Shown here: positions 35,147 through 44,613 of the stretch, piece by piece
Position numbering within the stretch: the first letter of the stretch is position 1
How the letters are laid out: each line of letters opens with the position of its first letter
Virus record (IMG/VR): IMGVR_UViG_3300046744_000381
Span: 62,001-126,000 of that record
Source: a virus
Length of the DNA stretch: 64,000 nt
Reading direction: 5' to 3' (one strand)
Made by a program: the position numbers and the translations under genes
Notes under the pieces: generated by a model
What the model was told of the DNA's origin: nothing
Database searches by the model: none
Seen by the model: the letters and a program-made list of their open reading frames with translations, nothing else

Positions 35147-36721
35147 TTATTCTTCCTCTTCCGGTACTAAATCATTCATAGGTGTTCTATCTGTTTGCAC
35201 AGTTCTATTTTCATAATGTTTATCTTGGCTTTCTGTATCAACTGCTTCAGTTTTATCAGGTGCAGTTTCTAGTGGATTTAAATTTTCGTGTCCATTCCAA
35301 GGTTCGTGTTGTGGTATACGCTGAGGAAACTTAGCTTTTAAAGGCAATGTAGCATCTTCTGCTGCTTCAGCTGCCGGTCCGTTCATATCAATTCTGTCAG
35401 CAGTTTCTTTGTGGTGTGTTGATTTAATATGTGTTTCGCCTTCGGCTTGTATTCTAGTATTGCCGCCGCTTTTTTGATTTATTATTCCGCCTACTGTTGT
35501 TTTTAAATCTGTAGTTACAGTTGTTTCTAAATTATTTTTGCATTTTATTTTACCATCTACGCCTACTAATAATTCATAATTTTTTGCTACACTTTGATAA
35601 ATGTTTTCATTTACAATCATATTGATATTTCTACCAGCTTCAAAATTTATATCTCTATCTGCTGTAAAATTCATATCATTTTCTGTGTGAAAACTAATAC
35701 TGTCTTTTGCATACACATCTAGCTTACCATTTGCACTCATTTCAATCCAACAAGTTCCTTCACTATTGTTAATGTAAATCAAGTCTTCACTTGTATGCAT
35801 TAATACTTGTGCGCCGGTTCGTGTACGTAATCTAATTAATTCATTGTGCGGTATTGTTACATCACCGCCACCTTCGCTTGCTTCTTTGTTTAGATATTTT
35901 AAAGGTGTATCTTTTGATGATCCGTCTCTAATAAGTTTGTCATCACCGTCATCTATAACAATACTACTACTTCCAAGCCTACTAACTGGAATATTTGCTT
36001 TTGATTCTTTTAAGCCTACTGGTGCTGTTGGTTTTCCACCCCTTTTGTCTAAAGGTCCTGGACTACTAAAGCCAACTACTGCACTAGGTGTTTCTCTTTG
36101 AGCACTAGTAGAAGTAAGACCTCTAATTTCATCTTCAACTAATCCTTGTTCAATAAGTTTATCAACAAATTCATCATTTACTGGTCTTTTGTATTTTATT
36201 ACATTATTAGTATTAGGTTTTGTGATTGCTTTATTATATTCGCCTGCAGGTAAACGTTTTCCTTTTAGTTCACTTGGCACTTCGCCTGTGAGCTGTTCTG
36301 TAGCAGGCTGTCCTCCGGGTAACATAAAAGTCATTCCCTTTTCTGGAATACAAGCAAACCAATAGCCAAAGTCTCTACTGCCTTCAACAAATGTTACTAA
36401 AACTAAACTGCCAGGATCTGGCGGCACTGCCCAAAATCCATAACTTTTTTGTGTACTTGCATAATCTTCGTTTTTGCGAGGACCATTTTGTGTATTAGTT
36501 GTTCCATAGAAAGGACTTGCATAGTAAACTTCTACTGTTTGTCCTAATGTTTCTCCAATATTTCCAGCTTCTGAAGTTTTTAATAATTCAACTCTTAGCC
36601 CACCTAGATATAAACTATCTAAATGTTCAATTACTCTTGCAATATACGGGCCGGGATTTCGTGTTGAACTTCCGTCGTCACTAATACGTGTTACTTCGTT
36701 TTGATTTGGATTATTGTTCAT
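35147..36721 (-). CDS. gp5: Baseplate central spike protein gp5 (no lysozyme domain)
   Basis: 524 residues. The N-terminus has an OB-fold of gp5/VgrG type: GPYIARVIEHLDSLYLGGLR, then YGFWAVPPDPGSLVLVTF and GYWFACIP. The C-terminal part (about 300-450) is a spike beta-helix: WIEMSANGKLDVYAKDSISF, HTENDMNFTADRDINFEAG, KNYELLVGVDGKIK, ETHIKSTHHKET. In T4 a lysozyme domain lies between these parts; here the linker (about 150-290) is polar and low in complexity, with no lysozyme signature. The acidic tail ends DLVPEEEE. Start and stop abut neighbours, so it is within the late operon. Confidence 0.85.
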   Translation of the reverse strand: MNNNPNQNEVTRISDDGSSTRNPGPYIARVIEHLDSLYLGGLRVELLKTSEAGNIGETLGQTVEVYYASPFYGTTNTQNGPRKNEDYASTQKSYGFWAVPPDPGSLVLVTFVEGSRDFGYWFACIPEKGMTFMLPGGQPATEQLTGEVPSELKGKRLPAGEYNKAITKPNTNNVIKYKRPVNDEFVDKLIEQGLVEDEIRGLTSTSAQRETPSAVVGFSSPGPLDKRGGKPTAPVGLKESKANIPVSRLGSSSIVIDDGDDKLIRDGSSKDTPLKYLNKEASEGGGDVTIPHNELIRLRTRTGAQVLMHTSEDLIYINNSEGTCWIEMSANGKLDVYAKDSISFHTENDMNFTADRDINFEAGRNINMIVNENIYQSVAKNYELLVGVDGKIKCKNNLETTVTTDLKTTVGGIINQKSGGNTRIQAEGETHIKSTHHKETADRIDMNGPAAEAAEDATLPLKAKFPQRIPQHEPWNGHENLNPLETAPDKTEAVDTESQDKHYENRTVQTDRTPMNDLVPEEEE

Positions 36722-39049
36722 TTATTTAGATCCATATGCAGTATAACTTGTTTGATTAGGTGTAGCATTTGTTACTTTAGTCTTTTGATCACTTGTGCCA
36801 GCTTGTTTAGAGTCTTCTGGCTGATTAGGTCTTCTAAGTAACTTTAAACGTTGTGTAAATTGTCCTTTATCAAAAGTACTTTGTAAAGTTGTTACTCTAT
36901 ACAAGCCGCTAAAGCTATCAACTGGAATAGTTTCTTCTGGAAATATCATACTACCGTTTTCATTATAATCAATCGGTGTTCTAAAGTTTACAATTACATC
37001 AACTTCACTTCTTTGATATTCCATTGATTCGTTTTCGTTTTCATTAAAATTTATAGTTGTAGATGTAAAATTGCCCATTCCGCTATCAAACAAATAATAC
37101 GGATCGCCTACAATTTCTAAGTCTAACATCACTAAATCAGTAAAACTATTAATAATATTATCATTAAACATTTTTGCTATCCGTATTTTACTATTATCTA
37201 TGCCTGCGCCGCCACCGCCTTGTAAACTACTTCTGTTTGTTGCAATTTGTTGTGCAAATCCTGTTCCACTTAGACTATTTGTAGCTTGATTTATGATAAA
37301 GGCATCGGTCTTTTGTCCAGTAATATTTTGTTGTAAGCCGCCACCTTTTCTATCTAGGTTATTTTGTCCTAAATCTGACATTATACTCTTAAAAAATGCT
37401 GCATTTATTTGTATATCAAATCCAAGCACATCAACATTTTGTCCTGTGTAGATATAATTGTATTCTCTTTTTGCAAGTGATTTAAGTTGTTCATAATTTA
37501 ATCCAGGATCAGATGGTTTTTGTAATGCACTACTATGAACTTTATACGGAACTACTCTATAATGATAAGTTTTTGCTGTTGTTCCGTCCTGTTGTTCTCT
37601 AGTAGCACCGTCTTTCACAAAAGTTTGAGCATCTATTCTAAACCAATCAATCATACCGTTTTCGTCTGCAGGTTTATCTTTAAGTTCTGTGGCCCAACTA
37701 GAAGTAGTAACAACTTCTTCAATAATTCTTGTTAATTTTGTATCGCTATCAAAAGTAAAACTTCTTTGAACTGGATCTATAACATTTTTACCTCTAGTAT
37801 AAACTTTGTTTTTCTTATCATATTGTTGTCCGCTTTTTCCCATAGGTACTTTGCCGCCATCATTATAACTTTTTGCAATATCTGCATTACCAATTAAGTT
37901 TATACTACCCGCATCTTGCGCAATTCGAGTTAATCCTTCGCCTATACTACTTTTACTAAAAATTAATCCTGTAACACTACTTAAAAAAGCATCAAAATCT
38001 TGCGGTGCTTGTGCTCCAAGGAAACCAGTAACACTTTGAAATACACTATTGATATCTCCTGACCTAAATGCATTTAAAACTCCGTTAAGAGCACCAAAAT
38101 TTGCTCCGCCGAACGCTCCTCCTAGTGCTCCAACTATACCACCGCCAAGTGCAGCCCTGCCAAGATTTTTTTCTCCGGCAATTGCACCTGCTACTACACC
38201 GCCTATAACACCTTTTGCTAAATTTCCAAACAGCGGATTGCGTGATTTTTTAGGAGTAATAGTTGCTCCTCTATCAACTGTATTAGTTTTTTGTGAATTA
38301 CTTATACTCGATGCAATATCACTTGGAAATGATATTACAATTTCGTCAGCAACGGGAAAATTTCCTTCTGCTCGCAGTTCTTCGTATCTTCCATTTATTA
38401 CAGTTGTTAAACTTTCAGGTCCTGTTTGTAATATTTCTACAACATTTTTTCCTGTAACAGTAATATCGCTATATGTTCTGTCTATCTGATCTATTAATGC
38501 TTGTTCGTTCCACGGAATAGCTGTAACAGAATAAGTTGTGCCTTGGGCAGCTATATTAAATTCAACATTTGCTAATTTTAATGGTATTTTCCTTTGTAAA
38601 TTTTTTGTATCAACTGTAACGGGATTACCGTCGTCATCAAATCCTACAAATTCTATAGTTAACAAAAAAGGCGCTTGAATATAGTTTGTATATCCAGCTT
38701 GTAGTGCTCCAATTTGCAAAGTTTGTAAAAATAATCCCATACTATATGGTTCAATTACTTGAAACTCAATATTTGTTGCATTTGTAAGCCTAGTTTTTGT
38801 ATTTGGTACAACAATTGCTTCAATGTTGACATCTTCGATAAAATATTCTAATTTGCCGCCAATTTGCTCTTCAAAAACTGTTGAAACAAAAGATTCGCTT
38901 TTACCACCACTACGTAAAATCTCTAACTGCGGCGTGCCATTGATATATGTCTCGTCAGGATAATTTATTTCTTCTTTTGTTAATACAGCCAAAGTGAAAA
39001 TACAATTATAACTAGAATAAACGTGTAACGGATTAATTTCTTTTGCCAT
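36722..39049 (-). CDS. Baseplate hub protein candidate (gp27 position)
   Basis: 775 residues. The N-terminus (YSSYNCIFTLAVLTKEEINY) and the FIEDVNIEAIVVPNTKTRLT / FQVIEPYSMGLFLQTLQ region are characteristic of marine myovirus hub proteins; the C-terminal LYRVTTLQSTFDKGQFTQRL fits the end of hub (gp27-like) tube domains. Between about 275 and 330 lies a glycine-zipper stretch (GVIGGVVAGAIAG, LGGGIVGALGGAFGG) that could span or pack in a membrane. It directly precedes gp5, the partner of gp27 in T4. Assignment rests on neighbours and general shape. Confidence 0.65.
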   Translation of the reverse strand: MAKEINPLHVYSSYNCIFTLAVLTKEEINYPDETYINGTPQLEILRSGGKSESFVSTVFEEQIGGKLEYFIEDVNIEAIVVPNTKTRLTNATNIEFQVIEPYSMGLFLQTLQIGALQAGYTNYIQAPFLLTIEFVGFDDDGNPVTVDTKNLQRKIPLKLANVEFNIAAQGTTYSVTAIPWNEQALIDQIDRTYSDITVTGKNVVEILQTGPESLTTVINGRYEELRAEGNFPVADEIVISFPSDIASSISNSQKTNTVDRGATITPKKSRNPLFGNLAKGVIGGVVAGAIAGEKNLGRAALGGGIVGALGGAFGGANFGALNGVLNAFRSGDINSVFQSVTGFLGAQAPQDFDAFLSSVTGLIFSKSSIGEGLTRIAQDAGSINLIGNADIAKSYNDGGKVPMGKSGQQYDKKNKVYTRGKNVIDPVQRSFTFDSDTKLTRIIEEVVTTSSWATELKDKPADENGMIDWFRIDAQTFVKDGATREQQDGTTAKTYHYRVVPYKVHSSALQKPSDPGLNYEQLKSLAKREYNYIYTGQNVDVLGFDIQINAAFFKSIMSDLGQNNLDRKGGGLQQNITGQKTDAFIINQATNSLSGTGFAQQIATNRSSLQGGGGAGIDNSKIRIAKMFNDNIINSFTDLVMLDLEIVGDPYYLFDSGMGNFTSTTINFNENENESMEYQRSEVDVIVNFRTPIDYNENGSMIFPEETIPVDSFSGLYRVTTLQSTFDKGQFTQRLKLLRRPNQPEDSKQAGTSDQKTKVTNATPNQTSYTAYGSK

Positions 39050-39355
39050 TTACAATCCTAATTCATCTTTGAGATTACTTTGTTTTGGTAAAAATATCTT
39101 AAGTCCTGATTTTATATCAAATACTGGATCTTTTACTATGTCCATATTGCGCTGCGCAAATACCCACCATAGTTTTGGTGTTCCGTACAAGTCATATGCT
39201 AGTAAATCGGGTCTATGATTGTATTGAGGCTCAACTTCGTATAAAATATCATCATCTTCAGCAGGAATAGGAACTATTTCTAATATTCCTAATTCGCCCG
39301 ATTCGGTTACAGTAGTTTTATTCCAAGGACTTGTTTTTGCATAAGTTGCTACCAT
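39050..39355 (-). CDS. gp53: Baseplate wedge protein gp53
   Basis: 101 residues. PQYNHRPDLLAYDLYGTPKL followed by WWVFAQRNMD and a LysM-like end (DIKSGLKIFLPKQS) is the classical gp53 pattern, though shorter than the T4 protein (196 residues). gp53 is the last wedge protein added and triggers wedge joining around the hub. The stop is adjacent to the next start, and its own start overlaps the upstream stop by one base. Confidence 0.9.
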   Translation of the reverse strand: MVATYAKTSPWNKTTVTESGELGILEIVPIPAEDDDILYEVEPQYNHRPDLLAYDLYGTPKLWWVFAQRNMDIVKDPVFDIKSGLKIFLPKQSNLKDELGL

Positions 39356-40188
39356 TATAAAAACCCTTCACTATTCAAATCACCATTTACAAATCTATCT
39401 AAACTGAAATTTGCTGCTTTTGCTCTACTGTATGTTGGCTGTAATGTTAAACTTATTGTTGATAATGTTGGCACCCAAGAGTATTCTTCAACACCAGCGG
39501 GTTGATTAGTTCCCCTAAAATTAGTTCTTACAGGGACTCTAATATAATCTACACCATTTTCCAAACTATAATTAAAGTTTTGCACAACACAAGGCACATT
39601 ATTTAAAACATATTGTCCGTATCCATTTACTTTAACAAGTGGCGGCGGAGATCCTTTATTACTAGTATCACCAAATGCCATTTTTGTAATACTTTTAAAA
39701 AAATGAACTGCTGCTATCCAATATCTTCCATCTTCTTCTGTTTGTACAGGAAATTCGCCTGCAATTACAAAAGGTTCAACACTGCTATTCTCATATATTG
39801 GAAAAGGATAATTACTATGTGTAGGAGCTGCTAAACTGTAATTCGCTGTATGCTGAAATGTAATATTAGGTACAAGAGGAAAAACAACATTATTCCCTGT
39901 TTGTACAAGAGGAGCTAGAATAGGACTGGATCTAAATGTACTAATGTCAGGAACACTAATTCTCACTCGCCAATCTTCGCCTACAGATTCGTTGCTAGGT
40001 TTAAAATTAGCAGTAGCATATTTTGCACTTGCTGGTTCTGCACCTGGTGATAAATTACGCTTACGCAGGTTACTCATAAATTGGTTTACATTAGTAAGAA
40101 AATCTGATATACCTTGTTTATTTTGTATATTATTTTGACTACCAATGTTACTGTCAATACCTGTGATTGGATCAATTGCCATTGTCAT
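39355..40188 (-). CDS. gp48: Tail tube initiator/cap (gp48-like)
   Basis: 277 residues. EDWRVRISVPDISTFRSSPI, PLVPNITFQHTANYSLAAPT, FPIYENSSVEPFVIAGEFPV and WIAAVHFFKSITKMAFG make up the tube-fold of gp48/gp54 proteins, which cap the hub and start tail-tube polymerisation. Only one such gene is seen here, so gp48 and gp54 cannot be told apart with certainty. First gene of the minus-strand baseplate operon, after a late promoter (40201-40207) and an AGGAGT ribosome site. Confidence 0.82.
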   Translation of the reverse strand: MTMAIDPITGIDSNIGSQNNIQNKQGISDFLTNVNQFMSNLRKRNLSPGAEPASAKYATANFKPSNESVGEDWRVRISVPDISTFRSSPILAPLVQTGNNVVFPLVPNITFQHTANYSLAAPTHSNYPFPIYENSSVEPFVIAGEFPVQTEEDGRYWIAAVHFFKSITKMAFGDTSNKGSPPPLVKVNGYGQYVLNNVPCVVQNFNYSLENGVDYIRVPVRTNFRGTNQPAGVEEYSWVPTLSTISLTLQPTYSRAKAANFSLDRFVNGDLNSEGFL

Positions 40189-40200
40189 ACTCCTATAATG

Positions 40201-40207
40201 TATTTAG
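40201..40207 (-). promoter_or_regulatory. Late promoter for the baseplate operon
   Basis: CTAAATA on the minus strand followed by CATTATAGGAGTATG; 14 bases are identical to the late promoter at 45070. It abuts the -35 box of the rightward gp55 promoter. Confidence 0.75.
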
Positions 40208-40236
40208 TTGACAAAAATAAGTGCGTAGTTTATAAT
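40208..40236 (+). promoter_or_regulatory. Consensus sigma70 promoter for gp55
   Basis: TTGACA (40208-40213), 17 bases, TATAAT (40231-40236); start of transcription expected near 40243, then AAAGGA and the gp55 ATG at 40257. Confidence 0.88.
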
Positions 40237-40256
40237 AGTATAGTAAAGGAACAAAT

Positions 40257-41081
40257 ATGGCAAAACGAGTAAATTATCTTAATAATAAAGATATGTTAAA
40301 AGAAATACATAAAAGCAAAGCTACATTTTGTAGTTATGTTGACCCAGACTACGCTTTATATGATATTATACTACCTAGTGTAGACAAAATTAATGTTAGA
40401 ACAATAGCAGAAGCAAAAAGAAATCGTGCTAAAAAAATGTCAACCGAAGCATATGAAGCAGGTAAAGCAGTTAATAAAAAAGTTAAAATGTCAGAATACG
40501 AAGTTGACTACAAAACTATCAACAAAAATTCTTTAATTTTTAGAGTAATGATGTTTGATCATATCCCAGACGAACCTGGACGCAAAAAAACTCCAAAAAC
40601 TGTTGCTGATACAAAAACAAAACTTAACTTTCCTCCTTTTCAGCATTATAAGTTTGATGAAAATAACGAACTTGTATGTATAGGTAAAAGTCATTGGCAA
40701 GGTGGTATGGAAAATGGGCATTTTGATAAAACTCACGGAAAAGCAACTAATGAGCTTGCACGTATGTGGATGAAACTAGTTGATAGATATGCAACAAGAG
40801 GCAACGTTCGTGGTTATACATATAACGACGAAATGAAAGGCCAAGCAATACTACAATTATCACAAATAGGACTACAATTTGATGAAAGTAAATCTAATAA
40901 TCCTTTTGCATACTACACTGCTGCTGTTACTAATAGTTTTGTTCGTGTTATTAATTTAGAAAAACGTAATCAAAATATAAGAGATGATATATTAGAAATG
41001 AATAATCTCAATCCTTCGCATACTAGACAACATTCAGGCGAATGGGAAGCAGCACTTAAAAGAGAATCAGAGAAGAAATAA
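40257..41081 (+). CDS. gp55: Late-transcription sigma factor gp55
   Basis: 274 residues, longer than T4 gp55 (185). The C-terminal half has the sigma region-2-like helix: YTYNDEMKGQAILQLSQIGL, FDESKSNNPFAYYTAAV and TNSFVRVINLEKRNQNIRDD, matching gp55 of marine T4-like phages. gp55 binds host core polymerase and directs it to NTAAATA promoters, with the sliding clamp as activator. The first ~130 residues are basic with an RNRAKKMSTEAYEAGKA segment. Transcribed from a perfect sigma70 promoter, hence early, and divergent from the late baseplate operon that it would switch on. Confidence 0.92.
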   Translation: MAKRVNYLNNKDMLKEIHKSKATFCSYVDPDYALYDIILPSVDKINVRTIAEAKRNRAKKMSTEAYEAGKAVNKKVKMSEYEVDYKTINKNSLIFRVMMFDHIPDEPGRKKTPKTVADTKTKLNFPPFQHYKFDENNELVCIGKSHWQGGMENGHFDKTHGKATNELARMWMKLVDRYATRGNVRGYTYNDEMKGQAILQLSQIGLQFDESKSNNPFAYYTAAVTNSFVRVINLEKRNQNIRDDILEMNNLNPSHTRQHSGEWEAALKRESEKK

Positions 41082-41083
41082 GG

Positions 41084-41112
41084 TTGATTTTCTGATCAAT
41101 CTACGTTATACT
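41084..41112 (+). promoter_or_regulatory. Sigma70-type promoter for gp47/gp46
   Basis: TTGATT (41084-41089), 17-base spacer, TATACT (41107-41112). Lies in the 53-base gap before gp47, so recombination genes can be read independently of gp55. Confidence 0.7.
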
Positions 41113-41134
41113 GCTAGAGAAATGGAGAATATTC

Positions 41135-42148
41135 GTGTTTAACAAAGCCGCAGTGTTTACTGACATACATTTAGGTATGAAGGGTAACTCACGTGTCCAC
41201 AATCAGGACTGTGAGGACTATATCGAGTGGTATATTGAACAAGCTAAGGCTAATAATTGTGAAACTGGCTTGTTTTGTGGCGACTGGCACCATAATAGAA
41301 ACAGTCTTAACCTTACAACTATGGATACAACTATTAGGCTGCTAGAAAAACTAGGTGCTGCCTTTGAAAACTTTTATATGTTTGCTGGTAACCACGACTT
41401 GTACTACAAAGACAAGCGTGATATCAGTTCAACTGAGTTTGCAAGACACATACCGGGCATTACCGTAATAGATCAAATGATGGTCCAAGACGATGTTGCA
41501 CTGGTTCCGTGGTTAGTTGGTGAAGAGTGGAAGAAGATCGAAAAGTTAAAAGCAAAATACTTGTTTGGTCACTTCGAACTCCCATCGTTTTATATGAACG
41601 CTATGGTACAGATGCCAGACCACGGAGAACTAAAAGCCGAACACTTCAAGAATCAAGAATATGTGTTCAGTGGACACTTCCACAAGCGTCAGAAACAAGG
41701 CAAGGTGCATTACATCGGTAATGCATTTCCTCATAACTACGCTGATGCGTGGGACGATGCACGTGGTATGATGATACTGGACCGCGAAAACAATGCAGAA
41801 CCGGAATATATCAACTGGCCGCAGTGTCCTAAGTATCGTACAGTCAAGCTATCAAAGCTGATCGACGAGAAAGATACACTGATCAAACCGAATATGTATT
41901 TGCGAGTTACACTCGACATTGATATTAGCTACGAAGAAGCAAGCTATATTAAAGAAACATTTATGGAACAGTTTGAATGTAGAGAGATTACATTAATTCC
42001 ACAGAAACATATAGAAGAAATTAACACAGACTTGGATATCGAACAGTTTGAAAGTGTAGATCAAATTGTTAGCAACGAGATTCAAGCAATCGACAGCGAA
42101 CAGTTTAATAAGAAACTGTTATTAGACATTTACAACGAGTTAGTATGA
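41135..42148 (+). CDS. gp47: Recombination nuclease subunit gp47 (Mre11/SbcD-like)
   Basis: 337 residues, starting at GTG (41135) with GGAG eight bases before. Metallophosphoesterase motifs in order: DIHLG (residues 9-13), GDWHHNR, GNHD (near 88), GHF and GHFHKR (near 180). These bind two metal ions for exonuclease/endonuclease action. With gp46 it processes double-strand ends to feed recombination-dependent replication and degrades host DNA. The stop overlaps the gp46 start by four bases. Confidence 0.93.
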   Translation: MFNKAAVFTDIHLGMKGNSRVHNQDCEDYIEWYIEQAKANNCETGLFCGDWHHNRNSLNLTTMDTTIRLLEKLGAAFENFYMFAGNHDLYYKDKRDISSTEFARHIPGITVIDQMMVQDDVALVPWLVGEEWKKIEKLKAKYLFGHFELPSFYMNAMVQMPDHGELKAEHFKNQEYVFSGHFHKRQKQGKVHYIGNAFPHNYADAWDDARGMMILDRENNAEPEYINWPQCPKYRTVKLSKLIDEKDTLIKPNMYLRVTLDIDISYEEASYIKETFMEQFECREITLIPQKHIEEINTDLDIEQFESVDQIVSNEIQAIDSEQFNKKLLLDIYNELV

Positions 42149-43920
42149 TAAAAATTAAAGATTTAACCGTAAAGAACTTTATGAGTGTGGGTAATGTGAC
42201 CCAAGCAGTCGACTTTAACAAAGAACAACTGACTTTAGTACTCGGCGAAAACTTAGATCAAGGCGGCGACGATACTGGATCACGTAATGGTACCGGTAAA
42301 ACAACTATAATTAATGCATTAAGCTATGCATTATATGGTACAGCTTTAACAAATATTAAACGCAACAACTTAATTAACAAAACTAACAGCAAAGGTATGT
42401 TAGTAACACTTAATTTTGAGAAGGCTGGTAACAAATACCGCATTGAACGTGGTCGATCTCCAAATATTCTTAAGTTTTACATAAACGATCACGAACAAAA
42501 AGAAGATATAGACGAATCTCAAGGAGATAGTCGTCAAACACAAAAAGAAATTGACAGTTTACTTGATATGAGCCACGATATGTTCAAACACGTTGTTGCA
42601 TTGAACACATATACAGAACCTTTTCTTAGTATGCGAGCAAATGACCAACGTGCAATCATTGAACAGTTACTTGGTATTACTATTCTCACCGAAAAAGCAG
42701 ATTTGCTAAAAGATAAAGTAAAACAAACAAAAGAATATATCACAGAAGAAACATTAAAAATTAATGCTATCGAATCTAGCAATAAAAAGATTGAACAAAG
42801 CATTGAAACACTAGCCGGAAGACAAAAAGCTTGGTTTGCAAAGCAAAAACAAGATATCGAAAGGCTAGATAACGCAATCGAAGAATTAGAAAAGCTAGAT
42901 ATTGATATTGAACTAGATGCACACGATAAATTAGTCAATTGGACTGAACTAAACAATCGTTTAACAAGTTTAAACAAGGAAAAAGCAACACTTGAGAGTG
43001 CATTAATGAGAGCAACTAAAAGTGTTGACAAAGCAGAGAAAGATGTAAAAGAACTTGACGATGCAACCTGTTATACTTGTGGTCAAGCACTACACGCGGA
43101 TAAAAAAGCAGAAATAGAAACAAGAAAACAAAAAGAACTAACCGATGCATTAGCATATCAAACAGAAGTTGCCGATAAACTAGAAAGTACAATGACTTTG
43201 TTAGAGGATATAGGCGATATTAACGGACGTCCAAATACATTTTATGAAAGTGCAAAAGAAGCTTACGAACATAGAAACAATGTAGATAACTTTCGTCAAA
43301 GTTTGGTAAGTAAACAGCAGGAAGACGATCCATATCAAGCACAAATTGACGATTTAACAGATACAGCTCTTCAAACTATTGATTGGCAAAATGTAAATGA
43401 CTTGACTAATGTAAAAGAACACCAAGAGTTTCTTTTGAAATTGTTAACAAACAAAGACAGTTTCATACGCAAAAAGATAATTGATCAAAACTTAGCATAC
43501 TTAAACAACAGGCTCACATATTATTTAGACAGATTAGGCTTACCACATCAAGTTGAATTCCAAAACGATTTAGCAGTTGAGATTACACAACTAGGACAAG
43601 ACTTAGATTTTGATAACTTGAGTAGAGGCGAACGCAACAGGCTAATACTAGGAATGAGTTTTGCATTTAGAGACGTTTGGGAATCATTGTACCAAGGTGT
43701 AAACTTGCTGTTCATTGATGAACTTATTGACAGTGGTATGGATACTGCTGGCGTTGAAGGTGCATTGGCTGTACTTAAAAAGATGGGTAGAGAACGTCAA
43801 AAAAATGTATTCCTTATTTCACACAAAGATGAATTAGTTGGTAGGGTGAACAATGTAATGAAAGTTATCAAAGAAAATGGTTTTACATCTTACGAAAACG
43901 ACATAGAAATTATAGAATGA
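42145..43920 (+). CDS. gp46: Recombination ATPase subunit gp46 (Rad50/SbcC-like)
   Basis: 591 residues. Walker A SRNGTGKTTIINALSYALYG near residue 47, coiled coil with a zinc hook CYTCGQ (C309-C312), ABC signature LSRGERNRLILG, Walker B LLFIDELIDSGMD and a switch histidine in LISHKDE. It powers gp47 by ATP-driven opening and closing on DNA. Size (T4: 560) and motif order are normal. It overlaps both neighbours by four bases, so gp47, gp46 and the small next gene are translationally coupled. Confidence 0.95.
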   Translation: MIKIKDLTVKNFMSVGNVTQAVDFNKEQLTLVLGENLDQGGDDTGSRNGTGKTTIINALSYALYGTALTNIKRNNLINKTNSKGMLVTLNFEKAGNKYRIERGRSPNILKFYINDHEQKEDIDESQGDSRQTQKEIDSLLDMSHDMFKHVVALNTYTEPFLSMRANDQRAIIEQLLGITILTEKADLLKDKVKQTKEYITEETLKINAIESSNKKIEQSIETLAGRQKAWFAKQKQDIERLDNAIEELEKLDIDIELDAHDKLVNWTELNNRLTSLNKEKATLESALMRATKSVDKAEKDVKELDDATCYTCGQALHADKKAEIETRKQKELTDALAYQTEVADKLESTMTLLEDIGDINGRPNTFYESAKEAYEHRNNVDNFRQSLVSKQQEDDPYQAQIDDLTDTALQTIDWQNVNDLTNVKEHQEFLLKLLTNKDSFIRKKIIDQNLAYLNNRLTYYLDRLGLPHQVEFQNDLAVEITQLGQDLDFDNLSRGERNRLILGMSFAFRDVWESLYQGVNLLFIDELIDSGMDTAGVEGALAVLKKMGRERQKNVFLISHKDELVGRVNNVMKVIKENGFTSYENDIEIIE

Positions 43921-44156
43921 CAGACGACACACACGACAAACTAGTACAAACATATTTAGAATATTTTAGGGCAAACGAAAAGTTTGAACAAAGTCCTAGT
44001 GAAGCAAACAAACGCACAGCTAGAAGAGAACTTAGAAAACTTATTACACTAGCAAAAACAAGGCAAGAAGAAGTTGCAAAAAAATACGAAGAAGTACTTA
44101 GAGGCTACAGAGAAAATCAGAAATGGCAGACTAATAGAAAACATCCGTATACATAA
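43917..44156 (+). CDS. Small charged protein downstream of gp46
   Basis: 79 residues, helical and strongly charged (RRELRKLITLAKTRQEEVAK). No known family that I can name. Start overlaps the gp46 stop (ATGA), so it is probably an accessory to the recombination complex or simply co-expressed. Confidence 0.65.
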   Translation: MTDDTHDKLVQTYLEYFRANEKFEQSPSEANKRTARRELRKLITLAKTRQEEVAKKYEEVLRGYRENQKWQTNRKHPYT

Positions 44157-44159
44157 AGT

Positions 44160-44585
44160 ATGAGTTGGTTATACAAAGGTAAAAAAGTAGACACTATTGA
44201 AGACGAATACGAAGGCTTTGTATATCTAATAACAAACAAAAAGACAAAACAAAAATACGTAGGCAAGAAGTTAGCAAAATTTAAGACAACTAAGCCACCA
44301 TTAAAAGGCAAAAAAAACAAACGCAGAGGTCATAAAGAAAGTGATTGGCGTGAATACTGGGGAAGTTCAGATAGACTGAACGAAGATGTAAAAAATTTAG
44401 GCGAAAAAAACTTTACTCGTGAAATACTTTACTACTGCAAAAGCAGAGCTGAAATGAGTTACATTGAAGCACGAGAACAGTTTGATAGGCGAGTCTTAGA
44501 GACAGACGAATACTACAACGGAATCATCAATGTTAGAGTTGGTGGATCAAATAAACTACGCCAGGCACTACTAGAACAAAAATAG
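44160..44585 (+). CDS. GIY-YIG endonuclease, SegE-like
   Basis: 141 residues. FVYLITNKKTKQKYVGKK is a variant GIY-YIG core (VYL...YVG), with DWREYWGSSDRL as the second motif and IEAREQFDRRVLE, whose Glu fits the catalytic acid. SegE-like enzymes in T4-like phages are free-standing homing nucleases that cut competing phage DNA. Three bases separate it from the gene upstream. It borders a 516-base structured noncoding region. A role in DNA processing rather than homing is possible. Confidence 0.82.
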   Translation: MSWLYKGKKVDTIEDEYEGFVYLITNKKTKQKYVGKKLAKFKTTKPPLKGKKNKRRGHKESDWREYWGSSDRLNEDVKNLGEKNFTREILYYCKSRAEMSYIEAREQFDRRVLETDEYYNGIINVRVGGSNKLRQALLEQK

Positions 44586-44600
44586 GCTATATAACGAGCT

Positions 44601-44607
44601 CTAAATA
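44601..44607 (+). promoter_or_regulatory. Late-promoter motif before the structured noncoding region
   Basis: CTAAATA followed by AAATCC, 16 bases after the nuclease stop. It would launch an RNA from about 44614 into the hairpin region. No long reading frame follows for 490 bases. Confidence 0.45.
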
Positions 44608-44613
44608 AAATCC

